From contig NZ_JANARS010000007.1 in NCBI RefSeq assembly GCF_024199985.1, positions 186,001-250,000 on the forward strand: 64,000 nt of DNA. The letters are read 5' to 3'. Positions within the stretch are counted from its first letter, which is position 1. Each line of letters begins with the position of its first letter. The translations under genes and the position numbers were made by a program. Shown piece by piece: positions 16,969 through 24,689 of the stretch. The notes below the pieces were generated by a model. The model was not told the origin of the DNA. It saw only the letters and a program-made list of their open reading frames with translations, and searched no databases. Origin of the DNA: Nocardioides pinisoli. GTDB taxonomy: Bacteria; Actinomycetota; Actinomycetes; Propionibacteriales; Nocardioidaceae.

Positions 16969-18048
16969 ATGCCGCTGCAGAACGACTTCTACACGCCCGA
17001 GGGCCAGGGAGACTACGAACTCATCTCCATCGGCCGCTTCGAGCTGGAGGAGGGTGGGGTGATCGAGGATCTTCGATTGGCGGTGGCGACGTACGGCACC
17101 CTCAACGAGGACAAGTCCAACGCGATCTGCATCCCGACCTGGTTCTCAGGGACCCATGCCACCTGGGAGCAGGTCTACATCGGTTCCGGGCGGGCCCTCG
17201 ACCCCGACAAGTACTTCATCGCGGTCATCAACCAGATCGGCAATGGCCTTTCGACCTCACCGCACAACACCGAGGACGCGTCGATCGCGATGTCGAAGTT
17301 CCCTCATGTGCGCATCGGCGATGACGTCCGCGCACAGGAGCAACTGCTGCGCGAGCATTTTGGCATCGAACGACTTGCACTTGTCGTGGGCGGTTCCATG
17401 GGCGCTCAGCAGACCTACGAGTGGGCGGTTCGGTTCCCCGACAAGGTGCTGCGTGCCGCCCCCATCGCAGGTACCGCCCAGAACCTGCCGCATGACTTCC
17501 TCTACACCCAGACCTTGATGGACGCGATCACGTCGGATCCGGGCTGGAACGGTGGGGAGTACGCCGCGAACACCGACGTGGCTGATGGGTTGCGGCGCCA
17601 CGCCGGCATCTGGGCGGTCATGGGACTGACGACGGATTTCTGGAAGACGGAGTTCTGGAAGGACATCCCACCCCTGGTGGAAGGCCTCGGGTGGGAGACG
17701 TTCGAGGAGTTCCAGCAGAACTTCATCGCGTTCCTCTTCGGCCTGATGGACCCCAACGCGCTGCTGTCGATGGGCTGGAAGTGGCAACGCGGGGACGTGG
17801 CGCGCAACACCAACGGGGACCTTGCAGCTGCGCTGGGCAGGATCACCGCCAAGACGTTCGTGATGCCGATCGAGCAGGACATGTTCTTCCCACCCCGCGA
17901 CTGCATCCCGGAGCAGGAGGTGATCCCTGGCGCCGAACTCAGGATGCTGCACAGCGTCGCCGGTCACTTCGGCTTGTTCGGCTTCGAGCCCTCCTACACC
18001 GCCGAGGTGGACGCCGCGCTCTCAGAGCTGCTGGCCATCGAGGTCTAA
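16969..18048 (+). CDS. Homoserine O-acetyltransferase-like alpha/beta hydrolase (MetX family)
   Basis: 359 residues; GAGGAG lies 6 bases before ATG 16969. Nucleophile elbow VVGGSMGAQQTYEW with Ser143; the acid is in FVMPIEQDMFFPP and the base in HSVAGHFGLFGF. The segment TWFSGTHATWEQVY and NQIGNGLSTSPHN are the oxyanion/substrate loops of MetX-like proteins. True MetX has a differently built end (GHDAFL-type), here GHFGLFG, and a lid of other composition; the enzyme may acylate or hydrolyse another small substrate. Codon use is less G/C-biased at third positions than in the flanking chromosome (for example TTT, TTG and GAT codons), which suggests transfer. Confidence 0.8.
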   Translation: MPLQNDFYTPEGQGDYELISIGRFELEEGGVIEDLRLAVATYGTLNEDKSNAICIPTWFSGTHATWEQVYIGSGRALDPDKYFIAVINQIGNGLSTSPHNTEDASIAMSKFPHVRIGDDVRAQEQLLREHFGIERLALVVGGSMGAQQTYEWAVRFPDKVLRAAPIAGTAQNLPHDFLYTQTLMDAITSDPGWNGGEYAANTDVADGLRRHAGIWAVMGLTTDFWKTEFWKDIPPLVEGLGWETFEEFQQNFIAFLFGLMDPNALLSMGWKWQRGDVARNTNGDLAAALGRITAKTFVMPIEQDMFFPPRDCIPEQEVIPGAELRMLHSVAGHFGLFGFEPSYTAEVDAALSELLAIEV

Positions 18049-18514
18049 GGCTCCTCAACGAGAAGACCAGCCGCTGGCCGTGTTGCGGCGTTGCATCGCA
18101 GTTCATGCTGAGGCGGAACCTCTGCGTCCTGCGTCGATCGGCTGAATCCCGGCCGCCAAGCGATGGGATGCGCCGGGCACAGTGTGCTGCGAGTTCGCGG
18201 GTAGGGGTCCGTGAACGCCCCGACGTGGTCTATGACCTCGCTTTCAATCCCCGCGCTGCGGTCGTCGTAGGAGACATCCATGCTGTCCCTGCTGATCAAC
18301 CGGACACAAAGCACAAGCCCTTTTCACGTCTCTCACCTCGACGCGCGCAACGCCAACCTCCAAACATCTCAACGGTCCAGACACGGGGCGTTGGAAGATC
18401 GATGATCGCTCACAGGCTTGATCAGACTGCAACCCGACAGGCGGCGGAGTGACGCGCGTTCCCGACCACGCATCGCGGCACGTGCGGGAATGGCCACCCC
18501 ACGCAACTCAAAGA
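18049..18514. other. 466-base stretch without a supported gene
   Basis: Lies between the MetX-like stop and the ISL3 left end. The base composition is less GC-rich than the window average. Several short frames exist on both strands, none with a recognisable domain or ribosome site. It may be debris of genes broken when the insertion sequence arrived. Confidence 0.5.
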
Positions 18515-18539
18515 GGCTCATCCCAATCGGGGGTGTAGG
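18515..18539. repeat. ISL3 left terminal inverted repeat
   Basis: Begins GGCTCATCCCAATCGGGGG and ends TGTAGG. It contains the transposase stop codon (TGA at 18518-18520 on the minus strand). Pairs with 19929-19953. Confidence 0.7.
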
Positions 18540-19843
18540 AGTTGGGGTCTGAAGCCGCCGGTCTCGAGCAGGCTTCGGGCGATGTAGTTGGTCAGGTTGC
18601 GGAACCCGAGTGCGGAGCCGCGCAGGTGTTCGAGCCGTCCGTTGAGCGCCTCGGTCGGCCCGTTGCTGGTGCCGGGTCGTTCGAAGTAGGCGAGCACGTC
18701 AGCGGCTCGCTTCTTCAGGGTCCGGCCCAGGGTGGTGAGCTCGGTGAGCACCTTGGGGACGCCCGCGCTGAGGTCGGTGATCAGCTTCTCCATGAGCTCG
18801 CGGCCACGTTGCCGGTCCTCGTGGCGATAGGCGGCGATCATGCGCTGGTAGACACCCCAGGTCGCCTCGACCTCGACGTGAGCGTCATCAACGAACAGCG
18901 CGCGTAGCCTGTCGCTCTGCTTGTCGGTGAGCAGGTCCGCGCCGGTGTGCAGCGTGCGCCGCGACTTGTAGAGCGGGTCGTCCCTGAACCCACGGTGCCC
19001 GTGGATCGCGAGTTGGACCCGGCGCCGGCACCTGTCGAGGGCGTCACCGGCCAGGCGCACGACGTGGAAGGGATCCATCACCGTGACCGCGTCCGGGATC
19101 TCCTCTGCAGCGGCGATCTTGAACCCGGTGAAGCCGTCCATCGCGACCACCTCGACCGCGTCACGGAAGGCGTCGTCGCGGTCGGCGAGCCAGGTCTTGA
19201 ACGCCGCCTTCGACCGGCCCTCGACCATGTCCAGCAGCCTTGCTGGGCCGGCGCCATCGCGGACCGGGGTGAGGTCGATGATCACGGTGACGTACTTGTC
19301 GCCACGCCTGGTGTGGCGCCAGACGTGCTCATCGACGCCAATGACCTTCACGCCCTCAAACCGCGTGGGGTCGTTGATCAGCAGCCGCTTGCCTTCAGCC
19401 AGGACCGCGTTGTTGGCGGTGTCCCACGCGACCCCGAGCCCCTCGGCGACACGGGCGACTGTGAGGTGTGCGACCACGATCCCTTCCAGCGCCCACCGCA
19501 GCCCGGCGCGCGAGAGCTTCGCGCGTGGCTCCGCCGCGGCGCTGGTGTCTTGGCGCCACACGTGTCCGCAGTCGGCACAGCGGTAGCGGCGCACTACAAC
19601 TTCCAGCACGGTCGGTCGCCAGCCCAGCGGCTCGTGGGCCAACCGCCGGATCACGGTGTCACGAGCAGCGCCTTCGCTGCCGCACCGTCGGCACCACTGA
19701 TCTGGTTCCACCACGCGGCACGCGAGGACCGCACGATCCGGTTCAAGTCGTTGTCCGGTCACGCTCAGACCGAGGCCGTCGAGTCGAGCGAAGGCGGTCA
19801 GGTCAGGGCGGCCGAAGCCGGCCGGCGGGGAAGCTTCGGACAC
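18518..19843 (-). CDS. ISL3 family transposase
   Basis: 441 residues, GTG start at 19843. N-terminal zinc ribbon with CRRCGSEG and YRCADCGHVW, then a helix-turn-helix (VAHLTVARVAEGLGVAWDTA). The DDE core shows the first Asp in KVIGVDEHVWR, the second in VVAMDGFTGFK and the Glu in NGPTEALNGRLE. Length is normal for ISL3 (about 400-450) and the frame is unbroken, so the enzyme is likely active. It ends PQLLHPRLG, the last codons lying in the left inverted repeat. Confidence 0.93.
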   Translation of the reverse strand: MSEASPPAGFGRPDLTAFARLDGLGLSVTGQRLEPDRAVLACRVVEPDQWCRRCGSEGAARDTVIRRLAHEPLGWRPTVLEVVVRRYRCADCGHVWRQDTSAAAEPRAKLSRAGLRWALEGIVVAHLTVARVAEGLGVAWDTANNAVLAEGKRLLINDPTRFEGVKVIGVDEHVWRHTRRGDKYVTVIIDLTPVRDGAGPARLLDMVEGRSKAAFKTWLADRDDAFRDAVEVVAMDGFTGFKIAAAEEIPDAVTVMDPFHVVRLAGDALDRCRRRVQLAIHGHRGFRDDPLYKSRRTLHTGADLLTDKQSDRLRALFVDDAHVEVEATWGVYQRMIAAYRHEDRQRGRELMEKLITDLSAGVPKVLTELTTLGRTLKKRAADVLAYFERPGTSNGPTEALNGRLEHLRGSALGFRNLTNYIARSLLETGGFRPQLLHPRLG

Positions 19844-19928
19844 GTCGAGGTCTTTCGGATGGATGGCGTAGGACCCTCCGTCGTCGGGAGACCTCGACGT
19901 CTATCTGCGGACCGACGCGCCCGGCCGA

Positions 19929-19953
19929 CCTACACCGTCATCTGAGAAGACCC
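19929..19953. repeat. ISL3 right terminal inverted repeat
   Basis: CCTACACCGTCATCTGAG then AAGACCC; the reverse complement matches the left end at 16 of 25 positions, with the inner eight bases identical. It is 85 bases from the transposase start. Confidence 0.65.
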
Positions 19954-20180
19954 CTGAAACGTCTTCGACGACTACGGGACCGGCGAGGAGGAGGGCGCGG
20001 TGAGCTAAAGGAATGGAGCTTGCTCGGCTTCGACGCCGCCGCAAGCTCCGGTGAAACGGTCGGTACTGGTCGGTCGTCGTCGGTCACCACCGGATGTTGG
20101 CGTCCCCCACGCTCGGCGTTTGCGCAGGTCAGCGGCTCGTTCGCCCAGTGGGCGCATCAAGCGATAGACGCAAAGCCGAC
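19954..20180. other. Spacer between the insertion sequence and the tRNA remnant
   Basis: No gene supported. Short peptide-like frames occur (one reads FDDYGTGEEEGAVS before a stop at about 20010), possibly the tail of a gene cut by the insertion, but nothing is recognisable. Confidence 0.4.
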
Positions 20181-20218
20181 GTGATTAGGTCGTCGGTTCG
20201 ATTCCGACAGGCGGCTCC
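20181..20218 (+). pseudogene. 3' part of a tRNA-Thr gene (attachment-site scar)
   Basis: The sequence contains AGGTC, then a perfect T-arm GTCGG-TTCGATT-CCGAC (20192-20208), the acceptor strand AGGCGGC and T-CC (20209-20218). This is the 3' end expected for actinobacterial tRNA-Thr (acceptor pair GCCGCCT/AGGCGGC). The 5' half (acceptor strand, D-arm with AGCTCAG and anticodon stem) is missing upstream. A 3'-only tRNA piece followed by the tRNA's own terminator is what remains at the far end of an element integrated in a tRNA gene. Confidence 0.7.
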
Positions 20219-20227
20219 GGCGAACAG

Positions 20228-20257
20228 CCCCTGACCTGCGGAAACGCAGAGCAGGGG
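20228..20257 (+). terminator. Hairpin after the tRNA-Thr remnant
   Basis: CCCCTG-AC-CTGCG-GAAA-CGCAG-AG-CAGGGG: two perfectly paired stems of 6 and 5 bp closed by a GAAA loop, 10 bases after the tRNA 3' end. Its place fits the original tRNA terminator. No long T run follows. Confidence 0.65.
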
Positions 20258-20475
20258 CGGTTCGGTTCTGGTGGTCGCGCGATGCGCTGGCCTCACGGCC
20301 CTGCCCGACACCGACGTCGCTCTCCTCTGCGACGGACCCCTCGCCGGCTGAGCGCTCGCGGCCGGCATCCTGTCCGTGTGCCGATAGGCCTCGCACCGCT
20401 CGGCAACGCAGCGTGGCGTTGCGTCGCGACCTGGCGACTGCTCGGCGGGGCGCGATCGTCTCGTGCGTTGGCGGA

Positions 20476-20787
20476 CTACGGGAGCTTGGACGCGAGGACG
20501 TCGGCCGCCAGGATCTCGGGTGCTGCGCCGAGGAGGTGCTGGTTGGCCATCAGGGCTGCGACGATGGCGCCGTTGGCGTGGGCGTCGCGAGCGGCCTCGT
20601 CGGGGAATGCATCGAAGATCCAGAAGGTGTCGGCGTGGGTCCTGACCGCGAACCAGACAATCGTTCCTACTTCTTCGTTGGCGAGCGCGACAGCGCCGGC
20701 GAGCAGATCGGCGAGCGCGTCGTGCTGTCCATCGGCCGCGACGATCTTGGCGACGAAGGCATACGGAAGTGATGCGGGTGCGGACAT
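20476..20787 (-). CDS. Antibiotic biosynthesis monooxygenase (ABM) domain protein
   Basis: 103 residues with one ABM ferredoxin-like fold: PYAFVAKIVAADGQHDALADLLAG, VGTIVWFAVRTHADTFWIFDAFPDEAARDAHANG and a last helix. The TFWIFDAFPDEAARDAH segment with the conserved His is diagnostic. Relatives (YgiN, ActVA-Orf6 type) are cofactor-free quinol oxygenases or small-molecule monooxygenases that act as dimers. It is divergent from a GlxA-type regulator with a 108-base gap, which is the probable control region. Confidence 0.87.
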   Translation of the reverse strand: MSAPASLPYAFVAKIVAADGQHDALADLLAGAVALANEEVGTIVWFAVRTHADTFWIFDAFPDEAARDAHANGAIVAALMANQHLLGAAPEILAADVLASKLP

Positions 20788-20895
20788 GAGGGGTTCTCCT
20801 AGGTGTCGAGGTTTCTTGGTGAAGCGAGTTCAGCGTATGACGAGCAAGGGCAGGTGAGAAGTGGCGTATACGGCAGTATTGCTATTGTTCGCGCC

Positions 20896-21837
20896 ATGCG
20901 TATCGGACTGATCGCGATCGACGGCTGCTTCGGTTCGGCTGTCGCGTCGGTCATCGACATCGTGCGGGTGGCCGACGGAGCCCGCGGCGATGTCGACCCG
21001 CGGATCGACCCGATCGAACTCGCCATCCTCGGACCGAAACGGAGAGTGACCACGACGGCATCGATGACCCTGTCGGTGGACCACCCGCTGTCGGAGTCCG
21101 CAGAGTTCGACGTGGTCGTCGTCCCTGCGCTTGGAACCCTCACGGCCGCCGCTACCAACGACGCCCTCCAGGGCCGAGATGCTCGTTCGGTCATCGCCTC
21201 GCTCGGGCGCCTCGACGACGCGACCACCCGGATCGCCGCGGCGTGCACCGGCGTGTTCGCTGTCGCCGAGACCGGACGGATGCATCATCGGCGGGCGACG
21301 ACCAGCTGGTTCCTGGGGCCGGAGTTCCTGAAGCGCTATCCGACCGTCGCCCTCGATCTCGACACCATGGTCGTGGTCGACGGGAACCTCGTCACCGCCG
21401 GCGCCGCGTTCGCCCACATCGACCTCGCGCTCTCACTCGTGCGATCGATCAGCCCCGACCTGGCCCAACATGTCGCCAAGCTCCTCATCATCGACGAGCG
21501 TCCGTCGCAGGCGGCCTTCGTCGCCTACGAACATCTCCGGCACGAGGACCCGATCGTCGTCGAGTTCGAACGCTTCGTGCGCGCCCACCTGGACGAACCG
21601 TTCAACGTCGCCTTCGTCGCGCAGTCGCTCGGCACCAGCCGGCGCACCCTCGAACGACGAGTCCGTGCGGCGCTCAACCTCACTCCGCTCGGTTTCGTCC
21701 AACGGCTTCGCATCGAACGAGCTCGGCACCTCTCAGCAACCACGGACCTTACCTCCGCCGAGATCGCGCTACGGGTCGGCTACGCGAACGCCGAGACTCT
21801 GCGCTCCCTCCTGCGTAGGGAGCGACGCCGTTCCTGA
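20896..21837 (+). CDS. GlxA-type transcriptional regulator (DJ-1/PfpI + AraC HTH)
   Basis: 313 residues. The N-terminal DJ-1/PfpI-like domain (about 1-175) has the Cys elbow AACTGVFAVAETG and the following RRATTSWFLGPEF; the C-terminal AraC DNA-binding domain (about 215-310) has NVAFVAQSLGTSRRTLERRV and ATTDLTSAEIALRVGYANAETL for its two helix-turn-helices. ATG 20896 follows the AT-rich control region; an earlier ATG at 20803 would run through it. It likely regulates the divergent ABM gene and perhaps itself. The 8-bp palindrome CGTATACG (20865-20872) is in the gap. Confidence 0.88.
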   Translation: MRIGLIAIDGCFGSAVASVIDIVRVADGARGDVDPRIDPIELAILGPKRRVTTTASMTLSVDHPLSESAEFDVVVVPALGTLTAAATNDALQGRDARSVIASLGRLDDATTRIAAACTGVFAVAETGRMHHRRATTSWFLGPEFLKRYPTVALDLDTMVVVDGNLVTAGAAFAHIDLALSLVRSISPDLAQHVAKLLIIDERPSQAAFVAYEHLRHEDPIVVEFERFVRAHLDEPFNVAFVAQSLGTSRRTLERRVRAALNLTPLGFVQRLRIERARHLSATTDLTSAEIALRVGYANAETLRSLLRRERRRS

Positions 21838-22049
21838 CCTATCGCCATGCCTGCAGCCGGTGTCCTAGTGCTCGACTGGAACCACCTCTCAGCACGTCGC
21901 GTCGACGCTCCTGCGTCGCCCCTGGACGACCCACTCGACACGCCCGCAGCACGAGCCATGTGACGTGTCCCGGCTTCCCGGACGGTCGGGGTTGGGTGGC
22001 TGTGATGTCGCTGCGTTCTCGTCGAGGGGGTCACCAGACTCGATCAGGG
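21838..22049. other. Intergenic stretch before the ISL3 scar
   Basis: No supported gene. Less GC-rich than the flanks, no repeats noticed apart from the scar that follows. Confidence 0.4.
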
Positions 22050-22167
22050 TCGATTGGGATGAGACGCGAAGGCGGTCAGGTCAGGGCGGCCGAAGCCGGC
22101 CGGCGGGGTAGCGTCGGTCACGTCGAGGTCTTTCGGATGGATGGCGTAGGAACCTCCATCGTCGGGA
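22050..22167 (-). mobile_element. ISL3 remnant (5' end of transposase plus upstream bases)
   Basis: Bases 22066-22167 match 19788-19889 of the complete element at about 97 of 102 positions, covering the first 19 or so transposase codons, its start and the adjacent non-coding part. The block just to the left (22050-22065, containing CGATTGGGATGAG) matches the left inverted repeat of the element in reverse orientation. The arrangement fits a nested or internally deleted copy of a related ISL3 element. Confidence 0.7.
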
Positions 22168-22168
22168 C

Positions 22169-22804
22169 GTGACCTCCCAGACACGCGCGGAGAGGACGGC
22201 AGCCGTAGTGGCTCGCCCGACGACCCCGGATGGACCGCGCGACGCGGATTACCAGCGAGGTTTCCCGACTCGCGCCGAATGGCACGGGCGGGCGCTGGAC
22301 CGTGGCCACTTCGTAGCTTTCAGCGGCGGAGGCCTGTTCGGCCCCAACTTGTTCGACCAGGACCGTGCGCTGAACCGGGGGTGGTCAGCCGCCGGCAAGC
22401 GTTACCGCGCCTTGGAGAACAGGGCAGTCCGAGCAACTGGCGCAGTGTTGGTCGTCCTCCCGCAGTACACCGACGACAGCGATTTCCCGGCGTTCCTGGA
22501 CATCGCCGTCATCGACGGCCCGGACGTTGAGGCGGCTCGATTTCGCAATCGCTACGATCTTGCCCCGGATCGGCATGAACTGGTCCTCGACGTGCATCTT
22601 GACGGCGCTACCAATGCTCAGATCGGCGGGCTCGGCGAGGAGACGGCAGCGATCTGGATCGAGTCCGAGCTCTGCGGCACGATTGTGGCGCTCGGGGACG
22701 CGGAGATGCCGCGTGCGATGGGTAGGCAGGATCTCGACGTCCTCGCGATTGTCGACGACATTCTGGTCGCATTCGAGGTCAAGACCCGCTTCCATTCTCG
22801 CTAA
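22169..22804 (+). CDS. DNA/RNA non-specific endonuclease domain protein
   Basis: 211 residues from GTG 22169. The catalytic signature DRGH is at 44-47 (ALDRGHFVAFSGGG) and the metal/support segment follows as NLFDQDRALNRGWSAAG (60-76), the arrangement of NucA/Serratia-type beta-beta-alpha nucleases and of toxin C-termini in polymorphic toxin systems. There is no signal peptide, and the gene starts 2 bases after the ISL3 scar, so an N-terminal delivery or trafficking part may have been lost. The C-terminal part (DLDVLAIVDDILVAFEVKTRF) is acidic. No immunity gene was recognised next to it. Confidence 0.75.
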   Translation: MTSQTRAERTAAVVARPTTPDGPRDADYQRGFPTRAEWHGRALDRGHFVAFSGGGLFGPNLFDQDRALNRGWSAAGKRYRALENRAVRATGAVLVVLPQYTDDSDFPAFLDIAVIDGPDVEAARFRNRYDLAPDRHELVLDVHLDGATNAQIGGLGEETAAIWIESELCGTIVALGDAEMPRAMGRQDLDVLAIVDDILVAFEVKTRFHSR

Positions 22805-23459
22805 GCCGGGCGAACCACCCGCACCGGAGACCTGTACCGGCCTCGGTTGCGGCGGGCCAGCCGCCTTGACGGGCACCGCCAGGGCAGCCAGCCATACGTC
22901 GCGAGGCGGCTGAGTGATTACGTAGACACCAATGACGAGGACTATTTGGGTGTTGAGGTCCGCGTCATCGGGGTCGATCTCGTTGGCTTCCTCATTCAGC
23001 AGTTCCGCGTCGATGACGGGGGCCGACGAATGACGCCGGTGGCTCCGCCAGCCTCCTGCCGAAACGAAGCCGAAGCGGCCGTTGACCGAATCCATAAGCA
23101 CCGTGGTCGTCTCTGAGTACCCGGAGGCCCCGATTAGGGGGGCATGCAACACGGTGCGAGAACGTGTACAAGCCCCTCATCGCTCGGCACGCGGCGAACT
23201 GAACGTCGATGTGCGACCACGAGCATTGATGGTCACCGGCCTATCTGCGTAGGTGGAAGCAGTGGTCGGCGTTGGGGAGGCGCTCGGTGTCGTAGCGGGG
23301 GTCGTGGATGCGGCGGTGGTGCGACACCACGAGCCTCCTTCCGTCGAGCCGACGACGGTCCAGCCCACGCGCACGCGCGGCTGGATGACGGTCGTCGCTC
23401 CTGGTGGCCGGAACCGACGGGCAGGGCTGCACGTTGGCGGCCTCGCCTAGGGTCACCGC
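22805..23459. other. 655-base stretch without a supported gene
   Basis: Right edge of the accessory region. A minus-strand frame (23152 down to 22385) contains an acidic then hydrophobic part (EIDPDDADLNTQIVLVIGVY, ITQPPRDVW) but runs antisense through the nuclease gene, and its third positions are not G/C-biased. A second minus-strand frame ending near 23241 reads DPRYDTERLPNADHCFHLRR, which could be the tail of a lost protein. Neither is called. Confidence 0.45.
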
Positions 23460-24689
23460 ATGAGAGCCGACGTGGTGGTCGTGGGCGCCGGACTGGCCGG
23501 GCTTCGGTGCGCCCAGGTGCTGGCGGCCGCCGGGCGTGACGTGGTGGTCCTCGAGGCCTCCGACGGGGTCGGCGGCCGCATCCGCACCGACCGCGTGGAC
23601 GGGTTCCTGGTCGACCGCGGCTTCCAGCTGCTCAACCCCGCCTACCCGGCCGTACGCCGCTGGGTGGACGTGGACGCCCTCGGCCTGCAGCCGTTCGGTG
23701 CCGGCGTCGCTGCGCGCACCGAGGACGGGCTCGACGTGCTCGGCCACCCGCTCCGCAGCCCCGGGCTCCTCCCGGCCACCCTGCGCACCGCCGCCCGGCG
23801 GCCGAGGGAGGTCGCCGCGCTTGCGCGGTGGGCTGCCCCGCTGCTGCGACCGCGTCCCGGACGCGAGCTGTCCGAGGTACTCGCGCAGCGCGCTGACGTC
23901 GACCGGCGCACGGCGCTGGATGGCGCCGGGGTCGACGGCCTGCTGCGACGCGTGGTCGACCGCTTCTTCGCCGGGGTGCTGCTCGAGGACGACGGCAGCA
24001 CCGCTGACCGCTTCGCGCTCCTGCTCACGTGGATGTTCGTCCGCGGGGTGCCCGCGCTGCCGAGGGACGGCATGCAGGCCCTGCCCGAGCAGCTGGCCGC
24101 GACGCTGGGCGAACGCGTACGGCTCGGGCAGCCGGTGCGCCGCATCACCGGGTCCTCCGTCGAGACCGACGACGGCACCTGGACCGCCGACCACGTCGTC
24201 GTCGCGACGGGCGCGCCGGAGGCGGCCGGGCTCACCGGCGTCCCGGTCCCGGCGACCAAGGGCGTCGTGACCGTGTGGTGGTCGGCGCCCGACGCGCCCG
24301 ACACCGACCTGCTCCACGTCGACGCCCGCCGGACGCCCACCGGACCGCTCGTCAACACCGCCGTCGTCTCCCGCGCCGCACCGTCCTACGCCCCGCCCGG
24401 CCGGCACCTGGTGCAGGGCTCGGCGCTGACTCGCGACGGTGGGGACACCGAGGAGATGCGGCGCCACGCCGGCGACCTGCTGGGGGTCGACCCGCGCGGG
24501 TGGGAGGTCGTCGCCCGCCACGACGTCCCGCACGCCCTGCCTGCGCAGCTGGCGCCCTTCAGCAGTGCCCGCCCGGTGCGACACGGCGACCTCGTCGTCT
24601 GCGGCGACCATCGCGACACCGGCTCGATCCAGGGTGCGCTCGTCAGCGGGCAACGGGCGGCCGACGACGTGCTGGCGGTGGGCCGATGA
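23460..24689 (+). CDS. FAD-dependent amine oxidase/protoporphyrinogen oxidase-like oxidoreductase
   Basis: 409 residues. N-terminal dinucleotide-binding fold: VVVVGAGLAGLRCAQVLAAAG followed by the second FAD motif VVLEASDGVGGRIRTDRVDG. The C-terminal FAD contact LVVCGDHRDTGSIQGALVSGQRAAD is intact. Middle part is the amine-oxidase/NAD(P)-binding substrate domain. Family members oxidise amines, carotenoids or porphyrinogens; no substrate evidence here. Its stop overlaps the start of a second FAD oxidoreductase by four bases (ATGA), so the two are translationally coupled. Confidence 0.9.
   Translation: MRADVVVVGAGLAGLRCAQVLAAAGRDVVVLEASDGVGGRIRTDRVDGFLVDRGFQLLNPAYPAVRRWVDVDALGLQPFGAGVAARTEDGLDVLGHPLRSPGLLPATLRTAARRPREVAALARWAAPLLRPRPGRELSEVLAQRADVDRRTALDGAGVDGLLRRVVDRFFAGVLLEDDGSTADRFALLLTWMFVRGVPALPRDGMQALPEQLAATLGERVRLGQPVRRITGSSVETDDGTWTADHVVVATGAPEAAGLTGVPVPATKGVVTVWWSAPDAPDTDLLHVDARRTPTGPLVNTAVVSRAAPSYAPPGRHLVQGSALTRDGGDTEEMRRHAGDLLGVDPRGWEVVARHDVPHALPAQLAPFSSARPVRHGDLVVCGDHRDTGSIQGALVSGQRAADDVLAVGR

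Larger units (their letters stand above)
18515..19953 (-). mobile_element. ISL3-family insertion sequence, complete
   Basis: About 1,439 bases. The left end GGCTCATCCCAATCGG continuing to GTGTAGG at 18539 and the right end (19929-19953, reading inward GGGTCTTCTCAGATGACGGTGTAGG split as arms) match at 16 of 25 positions, with the inner eight (GGTGTAGG) identical. It carries one transposase on the minus strand whose stop codon is inside the left end, as usual for ISL3. The flanking 8-mers CTCAAAGA and CTGAAACG agree only at 5 of 8 positions, so no clear target duplication remains. Confidence 0.8.

Noticed and set aside
18507-19961. 8-base target duplication around the ISL3 element
   Set aside because: Flanks CTCAAAGA and CTGAAACG match at only 5 of 8 bases, so it is not reported as a duplication.
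20129-20396. Minus-strand small proteins containing RNRTDDL or SESNRRP
   Set aside because: These peptides come from reading the tRNA-Thr T-arm backwards and are a known false-gene pattern over tRNA sequences.
22385-23152. Minus-strand frame of 255 codons opposite the nuclease gene
   Set aside because: Antisense to a domain-bearing gene over most of its length and no third-position GC bias; not called, though its first 110 codons lie in otherwise empty DNA.
23241-23459. Minus-strand peptide ending DPRYDTERLPNADHCFHLRR as a gene
   Set aside because: No start, no upstream domain and overlap with the 5' end of the FAD oxidoreductase gene; at best the tail of a lost gene.
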